DNA of 16,676 nucleotides from Candidatus Peregrinibacteria bacterium (GTDB taxonomy: Bacteria; Patescibacteriota; Gracilibacteria; UBA1369), in NCBI GenBank assembly GCA_014728765.1, contig WJLA01000067.1, positions 1 to 16,676 on the forward strand. The letters run 5' to 3'. Both the position numbers and the translations under genes were made by a program. The number at the start of each line of letters is the position of its first letter. Position 1 is the stretch's first letter. A model generated the notes under the pieces. That model worked only from the letters and a program-made list of their open reading frames with translations, had not been told where the DNA came from and did no database searches. This document shows positions 8,204 through 13,539 of the stretch, piece by piece.

Positions 8204-8575
8204 CTAAAAAAGGTATTTTTTAATTTTTTGTATAAAATTTTCAAAGAAACCGGGTCTTTGCCATTCTGTTTTGTTTTGAACTTCAAATAATTCTTGGCAA
8301 ACATTTTGAATTTGCTCAATTTCTTCTGTTGAAATTGCATTTGAATAGTCAGCGGATTTATACATATCCAAATAAATTACCATTTGTTGTATTAATTCTT
8401 GTAATCCTTTTTCTATTCGATTTGGAGGATAAGTTTGTATTATTCCTTTAGCGGTAGGAATAAACTCGCTTTCCAACCAATTTAATATACTTTTTTTAAT
8501 TTCATCGTTTTCATTGATCGCTTTAGTTTGATCAAAGAATGATTGATAAAGTTTATTTTGATTTTCCTCACTCAT
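8204..8575 (-). CDS. Hypothetical 123 aa protein
   Basis: This acidic, apparently all-helical protein begins MSEENQNKLYQSFF and ends with a Lys/Phe-rich stretch (FIQKIKKYLF). There is no signal peptide, membrane span or recognised motif. Its stop is 2 bp from the stop of the ATP-grasp-like gene on the other strand. It lies downstream of the GC-rich gene on the same strand, but a strong terminator separates them, and a TATAAT 18 bp before the ATG may provide its own promoter. Base composition is AT-rich like the genome, so it does not seem part of the GC-rich cassette. Function unknown. Confidence 0.65.
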   Translation of the reverse strand: MSEENQNKLYQSFFDQTKAINENDEIKKSILNWLESEFIPTAKGIIQTYPPNRIEKGLQELIQQMVIYLDMYKSADYSNAISTEEIEQIQNVCQELFEVQNKTEWQRPGFFENFIQKIKKYLF

Positions 8576-8593
8576 AGTTTTTTATTTTTAATA

Positions 8594-8599
8594 ATTATA
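8594..8599 (-). promoter_or_regulatory. Possible -10 element for the 123 aa gene
   Basis: A perfect TATAAT on the minus strand lies 18 bp before the ATG at 8575, the same short distance seen at the other promoters here. No convincing -35 is found (the position holds the preceding terminator's T-tract), and no TG extension, so it is tentative in AT-rich DNA. Confidence 0.35.
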
Positions 8600-8609
8600 T
8601 TATTTTTTT

Positions 8610-8653
8610 AAAAAAAGGAAAGCCGGCGGCACACTTTCGTGTTGCCGCCGGTT
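8610..8653 (-). terminator. Strong Rho-independent terminator of the GC-rich gene
   Basis: CCGGCGGCACAC (8623-8634) pairs with GTGT-T-GCCGCCGG (8639-8651), a 12 bp GC-rich stem with one bulged base. On the transcribed minus strand the loop reads GAAA, a stable GNRA tetraloop. The transcript then runs into CTTTCCTTTTTTT (8610-8622). It is far more GC-rich than the other terminators in the window and separates the GC-rich gene from the 123 aa gene. Confidence 0.85.
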
Positions 8654-8659
8654 ATTTTG

Positions 8660-8690
8660 GGTCGAGCGCCAGCTTTCGCTGCGCTCGACC
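8660..8690 (-). other. Second GAAA-tetraloop hairpin downstream of the GC-rich gene
   Basis: GGTCGAGCGC-C-AGC (8660-8673) pairs with GCTGCGCTCGACC (8678-8690), 13 bp with one bulged C. The loop is again TTTC on plus, GAAA in the minus-strand RNA. It has no T-tract, so it is not a terminator by itself. It may stabilise the 3' end of the mRNA or belong to a structured RNA with its neighbours. Confidence 0.75.
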
Positions 8691-8703
8691 ACATCCCTCA
8701 GGA

Positions 8704-8740
8704 GACCTTGATCTTCGCTTTTGATCGCGAGATTTAGGTC
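8704..8740 (-). other. Third hairpin in the 3' region of the GC-rich gene
   Basis: ATCT-T-CGC (8711-8718) pairs with GCGAGAT (8727-8733), again with a single bulged base, and an outer stem GACCT (8704-8708) with AGGTC (8736-8740) closes it. It lies within 25 bp of the stop codon and is weaker than the other two hairpins. Confidence 0.5.
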
Positions 8741-8761
8741 AACTCTTGTCTTGGTTGATCT

Positions 8762-10123
8762 TCATGGACACTCTGGAGGTGCCCAGAAGATGGCGTTCCC
8801 GACACTCGAAGTGTCAGTGAACGGTGCGGTGGGAGCGATGTCGATTGGCATGGAGTAGGCAGAATCAGACCCTGCACAGATGCCGACATCGTTGGCATTA
8901 ATCTTGCATTCGCCGGCGTAGACCAACGTGTTCAAGAACGCCATGGATGTTCGATCCATGCATGCCACATCGCCCAGGCCAATGGTTTGGCAGAGACTGG
9001 TGACAAAACCTGCATTTGTCAAGATGCTGCCTTTACCCTTACCTGATGCCAGTGACATTTGAAGATTTGTCTGATAGGAGGTGCCGATGACTCGACTGTC
9101 ACTAACTGTAGCAGAATATGGTGATGCGTTCACCGTGAGATTCGGAGAATCCGCCCCGTTGAACACGTTTAGGCTACTGCCGGAGATGTTGAGTGTGATT
9201 GGGTAGCTAGAGCAGAACCCTGGAGTTCCACCTGCTCCACTTGATCCGGCCATTCCTCCGTTGCCACCGGTAGAGCCTCCGTTGCCTTGGCCACCGGTTG
9301 TTCCGCCGGAACCGGAAGTTCCACCTGAGCCGCCTGTTGTGCCACCGGAAGCGCCATTTCCTCCAGATCCAGCCATGCCACCATCACCACCGGAGCCACT
9401 GCTACCGCCTTGGCCACCGGTTGCTCCGCCGGAACCGGAAGAGCCGCCAGTTGTGCCACCAGTTCCGCCGGAACCGGAAGTTCCACCAGATCCGGCTACA
9501 CCACCTGTGCCACCGGCACCGCCATTTCCTCCCCCGCAAAATTCAGGGAATTCCACTGGGTCAAAGATGATGTTGCAAGTGCTACCATCAGGGCTGCAAA
9601 GCCCTGTTCCACAGATGCCGGAAAGTCCGGTGTCACAGTTCTTGTTGCCTTCACAGACAACATTGCCTGAGCCGGAGCTACCGCCTTGGTCACCGGTTGT
9701 TCCGCCAGTTGTGCCACCGGTTCCACCAGACATTCCAGCCATGCCACCATCACCACCGGAACCATTGCTTCCGCCTTGGCCACCGGTTGTTCCATCGGAA
9801 CCACCTGAAGATGCGCCACCGGAACCGGAGGTTTCGCCGCAGATCTCACCCCATTCTTCCGGCTTGAAGACAACTCTGCAGGTGGTGTTGTCTTCAGCAC
9901 ACCATCCCAGGGCGCAGGGGCCCTCGAGCCCTGTGTTGCACTGAGTTCCGGATGGACATGATTCCAGTTCGTTGGAAGTGTTTTCAGGGTATCCGGTCGG
10001 GCTGTCCGGAGCAGGGGAATCACATCCTCCACTTAAGGAGGTGGTGATCAGCGTTGCGATAGCAACACAGATCAGTTTGAGACGCGTTGTTTTGTTGCCG
10101 CGCCAGGTCGGTGTTTCATTCAT
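8762..10123 (-). CDS. Secreted Gly/Ser/Thr-rich protein with two six-cysteine modules, GC-rich and probably foreign
   Basis: I read 453 aa from the ATG at 10123, chosen because AAGAAAGG lies 7 bp upstream; a longer frame to 10228 has no such site and would bury the signal. Residues 1-34 are a signal sequence: basic start, hydrophobic LICVAIATLITTSL, then SGGC, an imperfect lipobox, so export with possible lipidation at C34. Cysteines at 56, 62, 70, 75, 82, 95 and again at 157, 163, 171, 176, 183, 196 have identical spacing (shared C.TGL.G.C..G.C), so a duplicated disulfide module is likely. Gly/Ser/Thr linkers occupy 96-156 and 197-302, with DNA-level repeats. A C-terminal domain (303-453) has six more cysteines. 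I know no family. GC content is sharply higher than the neighbours (33/60 on one 60 bp line versus 22/60 at the uvrB start). The stop is TGA. Probably extracellular, perhaps a surface stalk or adhesin; function unknown. Confidence 0.8.
   Translation of the reverse strand: MNETPTWRGNKTTRLKLICVAIATLITTSLSGGCDSPAPDSPTGYPENTSNELESCPSGTQCNTGLEGPCALGWCAEDNTTCRVVFKPEEWGEICGETSGSGGASSGGSDGTTGGQGGSNGSGGDGGMAGMSGGTGGTTGGTTGDQGGSSGSGNVVCEGNKNCDTGLSGICGTGLCSPDGSTCNIIFDPVEFPEFCGGGNGGAGGTGGVAGSGGTSGSGGTGGTTGGSSGSGGATGGQGGSSGSGGDGGMAGSGGNGASGGTTGGSGGTSGSGGTTGGQGNGGSTGGNGGMAGSSGAGGTPGFCSSYPITLNISGSSLNVFNGADSPNLTVNASPYSATVSDSRVIGTSYQTNLQMSLASGKGKGSILTNAGFVTSLCQTIGLGDVACMDRTSMAFLNTLVYAGECKINANDVGICAGSDSAYSMPIDIAPTAPFTDTSSVGNAIFWAPPECP
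9215..9535 (-). repeat. Gly/Ser/Thr linker 2, degenerate tandem repeats
   Basis: Encodes residues 197-303 of the GC-rich gene, dominated by GGxxGS and GGTTGG units. A 14-mer (TTGGCCACCGGTTG on plus) occurs at 9287-9300 and 9410-9423 and once more in linker 1 at 9776-9789. A 27 bp exact repeat joins 9368-9394 with 9734-9760. Such repeats favour length variation by slippage or recombination. Confidence 0.85.
9656..9838 (-). repeat. Gly/Ser/Thr linker 1, degenerate tandem repeats
   Basis: Encodes residues 96-156 between the two six-cysteine modules. It contains GGQGGSNGSGGDGGMAG, nearly identical to a unit in linker 2, and holds one arm of the 27 bp exact repeat. Linker 1 is much shorter than linker 2, so the linkers seem free to vary in length. 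Confidence 0.8.
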
Positions 10124-10130
10124 GATTTTT

Positions 10131-10138
10131 CCTTTCTT
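10131..10138 (-). promoter_or_regulatory. Shine-Dalgarno site of the GC-rich gene
   Basis: AAGAAAGG(A) on the minus strand stands 7 bp before the ATG at 10123. It decides the start of the gene and is one of only two convincing Shine-Dalgarno sites in the window, the other being at uvrB. Confidence 0.7.
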
Positions 10139-10141
10139 GGC

Positions 10142-10163
10142 GCGGCATTGCCGCACACTTTCG
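10142..10163 (-). other. Leader hairpin and 11 bp repeat shared with the terminator
   Basis: GCGGC (10142-10146) and GCCGC (10150-10154) form a small hairpin just upstream of the Shine-Dalgarno site. Next to it GCACACTTTCG (10153-10163) is an exact copy of the 11-mer at 8629-8639 inside the terminator hairpin. Both ends of the transcript therefore carry related GC-rich motifs; whether this is functional or a trace of how the cassette arose is unknown. Confidence 0.45.
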
Positions 10164-10239
10164 ATAAGACAAGATTTCAAGGGTCTGTTGGCTGTTATTT
10201 TTAGCTTTTGGCCAATATTTGACAGCACTTAACAGCGTT

Positions 10240-10267
10240 ACTATACATTATTTTTTGTATTTGTAAA
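10240..10267 (-). promoter_or_regulatory. Promoter of the GC-rich gene
   Basis: On the minus strand TTTACA (10262-10267), a 16 bp spacer and TATAGT (10240-10245). It gives a leader of about 110 nt, much longer than those of neighbouring genes. The promoter lies in AT-rich DNA just outside the GC-rich block. Confidence 0.55.
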
Positions 10268-10306
10268 TATTTTAAATTATTTTGGTATTAATTAGAACTT
10301 AGTGAC

Positions 10307-10346
10307 AAAGCAATTATTACAGTTTGAAAAATAAAAAAATTGCTTT
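10307..10346. repeat. 9 bp perfect inverted repeat in the uvrB promoter region
   Basis: AAAGCAATT (10307-10315) and AATTGCTTT (10338-10346) are perfect inverted copies with 22 bp between them. They bracket the candidate uvrB -35 element. It could be an operator for a looping or dimeric repressor, or chance in AT-rich DNA. It does not match the LexA boxes I know. Confidence 0.4.
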
Positions 10347-10351
10347 AAGAT
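10324..10351 (+). promoter_or_regulatory. Candidate uvrB promoter
   Basis: TTGAAA (10324-10329), a 16 bp spacer and TAAGAT (10346-10351), 27 bp before the ATG at 10379. An alternative is TTGCTT (10340-10345) with TATTCT (10362-10367). The choice cannot be settled from sequence alone. Confidence 0.4.
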
Positions 10352-10368
10352 ATGGAATAACTATTCTT

Positions 10369-10374
10369 AAGGGG
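10369..10374 (+). promoter_or_regulatory. Shine-Dalgarno site of uvrB
   Basis: AAGGGG lies 4 bp before the ATG at 10379. It is notable because most other native genes here have no such site. Confidence 0.6.
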
Positions 10375-10378
10375 AAAA

Positions 10379-12361
10379 ATGCCAAATCAATTTAAATTGG
10401 TTTCCGAATATAAACCTTCTGGAGATCAGCCAAAAGCGATTGAAAAAATGGTGAAAAATGTGGAAAGAGGCGAAAATCATCAAACTCTTTTGGGAGTTAC
10501 GGGATCAGGAAAAACTTTTTCTATGGCTAATGTGATAGCTCAAACACAAAGACCAACTTTGGTTTTAGCACATAACAAAACTTTGGCTGCGCAACTGTGT
10601 AATGAATTTAAAGAATTTTTTCCGGAAAATGCGGTTAGCTATTTCGTTTCATACTATGATTATTATCAACCTGAGGCTTATATTGCTTCAACAGATACAT
10701 ATATTGAAAAAGATGCTTCAATAAATGAAGAAATTAACAAGTTTAGGCATGCTGCCACTGTTAATCTTTTAACTCGTCGTGATGTTTTGATAGTTGCTTC
10801 TGTTTCATGTATTTATGGATTGGGAGATGTAGAAGATTATGCTTCTTTCGCAATAGAGCTTAAAGTCGGAGAAGAAAGAAAAAGAGATAAATTGCTAAGA
10901 CATCTGACAGATATTCAATACACAAGATCAGTAATGGATTTTAGGCAGGGAATGTTCCATGTGCTAGGGGATACCGTGGAAATTTTTCCTCCGGATCGAG
11001 ATACAATTTTCAGAGTAGAATTTTTTGGTGATGAAATTGAAAAGATAACAGAAGCTGATTCATTTACCGGAGAAGAACTAAGGGAGTTGGAAGCGGTAAA
11101 AATATTTCCGGCAAAGCATGATATAACTTCAAAAGAAAAAATTGAAAAAGCGGTTGATAGTATTCGAGCAGATTTGGATTTGAGATATAATGAACTTTTA
11201 AAGCAGGGGAAGCTTTTAGAGGCGGAGAGAATAAAAACAAGAACGGAATATGATATAGAAATATTGCTTGAAACGGGTTATTGTCAGGGAATTGAGAATT
11301 ATACTAGATATCTGAATTCGAGAGGGCCCGGAGAACCGCCGGCAACACTTTTGGATTATTTTCCCGATGATTTCTTGATGTTTATAGATGAATCTCATAT
11401 TACGTTACCTCAGGTTGGTGGAATGCATAATGGAAATTTTTCTCGGAAAGAAAATTTGATTAATTATGGTTTCAGATTGCCTTCCGCCCATGACAACAGG
11501 CCACTGAAATTTGATGAATTTGAAAAGCTTTTGAATCAAGCGGTATATGTTTCTGCAACACCTGCAAAATATGAACTTGAAAAGAGTGAAGATAAAATAA
11601 TTGAGCAAATAATCAGGCCAACAGGATTGATTGATCCAAAAGTTGAAGTAAGACCGAAAAAAAATCAAGTTGATGATTTGTTGCATGAAATAAGGTCAAG
11701 AGTTGATGCCAAAGAGAGAGTCTTGATTACAACTTTGACAAAAAGATCGGCAGAGGATTTATCGGATTATTTGGCTGATGTAGGTGTTAAGGTTAGATAT
11801 TTGCATTCTGAAATTGAAACAATTGAAAGAATCGAAATTTTAAGAGATTTAAGAATAGGAAAATTTGACGTGTTGGTAGGTATTAATCTTTTAAGAGAAG
11901 GCTTGGATCTACCTGAGGTTTCATTGGTTGCAATATTGGATGCTGACAAGGAAGGTTTCTTAAGAAGTAAGAATGCATTAATTCAAACTATAGGTAGATG
12001 TGCCAGAAATGTACATGGTCATGTTTTGATGTATGCCGATCGAATTACTGACTCCATGAAAGGCGCTATTGACGAAACAGATAGAAGAAGAGAAAAACAA
12101 ATTGCATATAATAAGAAGCATGGAATTACACCTGAAACTATTATTAGAGCTGTTAAAGATATCGCAATGGAGAGGGAAAAAGAATTAAAAGATGAAACGG
12201 CTTTGCATATTGATCCCAAAAAGGTGCCGCAATCCGAACAAAAGAGATTGGTTGATGAATTGGAGGCGCAAATGGATTTAGCATCTCAAAATTTAGAATT
12301 TGAAAAAGCTGCTGAGCTTCGTGATCAAATTGATGCCTTGAAAGACGAATTCGGATTGTAA
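10379..12361 (+). CDS. uvrB: Excinuclease ABC subunit B
   Basis: UvrB is the damage-verifying helicase-like subunit of nucleotide excision repair: UvrA loads it on DNA and it recruits UvrC for incision. The 660 aa length is normal and all landmarks are present: Walker A GVTGSGKT at residues 39-46, the damage-probing beta-hairpin (YYDYYQPEAYI) near 95-105, DESH at 337-340 as motif II, motif VI QTIGRCARN at 536-544, and a C-terminal UVR coiled-coil domain near 620-655 that contacts UvrC. Motif VI has Cys541 where most UvrB proteins have Ala, a mild change beside the catalytic arginines. It appears to be transcribed alone, since the next gene has its own promoter overlapping the stop region. No SOS box was identified. 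Confidence 0.98.
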   Translation: MPNQFKLVSEYKPSGDQPKAIEKMVKNVERGENHQTLLGVTGSGKTFSMANVIAQTQRPTLVLAHNKTLAAQLCNEFKEFFPENAVSYFVSYYDYYQPEAYIASTDTYIEKDASINEEINKFRHAATVNLLTRRDVLIVASVSCIYGLGDVEDYASFAIELKVGEERKRDKLLRHLTDIQYTRSVMDFRQGMFHVLGDTVEIFPPDRDTIFRVEFFGDEIEKITEADSFTGEELRELEAVKIFPAKHDITSKEKIEKAVDSIRADLDLRYNELLKQGKLLEAERIKTRTEYDIEILLETGYCQGIENYTRYLNSRGPGEPPATLLDYFPDDFLMFIDESHITLPQVGGMHNGNFSRKENLINYGFRLPSAHDNRPLKFDEFEKLLNQAVYVSATPAKYELEKSEDKIIEQIIRPTGLIDPKVEVRPKKNQVDDLLHEIRSRVDAKERVLITTLTKRSAEDLSDYLADVGVKVRYLHSEIETIERIEILRDLRIGKFDVLVGINLLREGLDLPEVSLVAILDADKEGFLRSKNALIQTIGRCARNVHGHVLMYADRITDSMKGAIDETDRRREKQIAYNKKHGITPETIIRAVKDIAMEREKELKDETALHIDPKKVPQSEQKRLVDELEAQMDLASQNLEFEKAAELRDQIDALKDEFGL

Positions 12362-12390
12362 TTGACTAAAATGATTTTTTTTGTTCTAAT
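12362..12390 (+). promoter_or_regulatory. Extended -10 promoter for the 377 aa gene
   Basis: TTGACT (12362-12367) starts directly after the uvrB stop codon. A 17 bp spacer follows, then TCTAAT (12385-12390) with TG two bases upstream (TGT). Only 18 bp separate the -10 from the ATG at 12409, so the leader would be about 12 nt. Confidence 0.6.
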
Positions 12391-12408
12391 GTAGCCTTAA
12401 TTTATTTG

Positions 12409-13539
12409 ATGCCTGAGAATCTAGAATCAAATTTGGAGGGTTTAAGTTTGGATGAATTTCGGGAAAGAATTCTTGATATAGGTTTTTTTAAAATAGTTGA
12501 GACTAATAACGATTTAATTGATAACTTAGAAGTATGTTTTGATGCATTTAAAAAATATACAAATGCTGTACAAGCAATTTCCACGCAAAATGAGATCGTG
12601 ATTATGAGAATTCTTAATAAGATGGGATTAATATTTCAGGATAGCGGGAAAAAAGAATTGTTATTGCATGTATCAAGACAAAGGCAAGGTTTGACCAGAG
12701 AACTGGATCTTTTTGAACAAGAAAATGAAGATTTATTTGGTTCTATGTTTACGACTGATCCTTTTTTACATAGTGTGTTATTAGCCTTATATCTTCAAAT
12801 CACAAACTCTATTCAACAGCTACGGATGCTCTTGGAGTTTAATTATGATGATAGTGATGAGTTGTTGGAAGTCGAAAGAAAAAGGTTACAGTCTGTGAGA
12901 AATATTCTATCATTCTTGAAGTCTAAGATGTCTTATTTGGATAAAAAAAACATCTTGGATGTGTTGGGTATTTGTCCTTTTTCAAGGTTGGAATTGAAAA
13001 ATCTTATAGACTATTTGATAAATTCGGAAAAAGATGCATTTGAATTAAAAGGAGGCAGATTAAACCCTAAGGCTGTTGATAGTATGCTATGTAATATTTT
13101 GGAAAAAAGAATCAAGAATGAATTAGAATATTTTTTAACAAATAAAATTTCACAGGTTAATGGTAATAAAGTGGTTGTTTTAAATCAAGAACAGCTAAGA
13201 AGCAGGTTAAAAGAATTGGGGATTTTAGAATTGTCCGAAGATGATAATAATGTTGATATTACTTCTTTGAATGATATAAACAATGGATTCCATGACTGTA
13301 GTATTTGGCAAATAGAAACTGATTATAGGGTGTATTTATTAAATAGAGACATAAGAAGTCTTCCTGAAATAGGGGGACAATCTAAGACGATTGAAGCATG
13401 GAATCTGTTGATGAATTATATGAAAACAGGTGAAGAATTTGATTATCTGGAAAAAATGAAGTATTTAAAAAGAATAAGACTTCTTTTATTTCCTGAATTA
13501 CCAGCTGCTTCCACCACCTCCGCCAAATCCTCCGCCTGA
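12409..13539 (+). CDS. Hypothetical 376 aa helical protein
   Basis: I do not recognise a family. The protein begins MPENLESNLEGLSLDEF, is acidic and mostly helical, has no signal peptide or membrane segment, and has no obvious catalytic motif; heptad-like stretches near 140-200 may pack as a helical bundle. I chose the ATG at 12409 over a TTG one codon earlier because the ATG is conventional and matches the short-leader pattern. The last 14 codons, stop included, overlap antisense to the 3' end of the DUF2207 gene, so its tail (PAASTTSAKSSA) is read from the complement of a Gly-rich tail and is probably unstructured. It ends in TGA. It follows uvrB by 47 bp but has its own promoter. Function unknown. 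Confidence 0.7.
   Translation: MPENLESNLEGLSLDEFRERILDIGFFKIVETNNDLIDNLEVCFDAFKKYTNAVQAISTQNEIVIMRILNKMGLIFQDSGKKELLLHVSRQRQGLTRELDLFEQENEDLFGSMFTTDPFLHSVLLALYLQITNSIQQLRMLLEFNYDDSDELLEVERKRLQSVRNILSFLKSKMSYLDKKNILDVLGICPFSRLELKNLIDYLINSEKDAFELKGGRLNPKAVDSMLCNILEKRIKNELEYFLTNKISQVNGNKVVVLNQEQLRSRLKELGILELSEDDNNVDITSLNDINNGFHDCSIWQIETDYRVYLLNRDIRSLPEIGGQSKTIEAWNLLMNYMKTGEEFDYLEKMKYLKRIRLLLFPELPAASTTSAKSSA

Noticed and set aside
8600..8764. UGA readthrough of the GC-rich gene (frame stays open about 54 codons past the TGA)
   Set aside because: The extension runs through the three hairpins and the terminator. Conserved genes in the window show no in-frame TGA, so UGA recoding is not supported.
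9215..9838. CRISPR-like array
   Set aside because: The repeats are degenerate, irregularly spaced and in frame with Gly-rich coding sequence; no cas genes are present.
9261..9944. 227 aa Pro-rich open frame on the plus strand
   Set aside because: It is the complement of Gly codons in the linker repeats; no start signals, and the minus frame has a signal peptide, cysteine modules, promoter and terminator.
10124..10228. N-terminal extension of the GC-rich gene to an ATG at 10228
   Set aside because: No Shine-Dalgarno site there, the -10 would be only 12 bp away, and it would put 35 residues before the signal sequence; the ATG at 10123 has a good site.
8600..10260. Insertion sequence
   Set aside because: No transposase, no terminal inverted repeats and no convincing target duplication; the 11 bp repeat lies inside stems, not at the composition boundaries.
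12406..12408. TTG start for the 377 aa frame
   Set aside because: An ATG follows immediately at 12409 and fits the short-leader pattern better.
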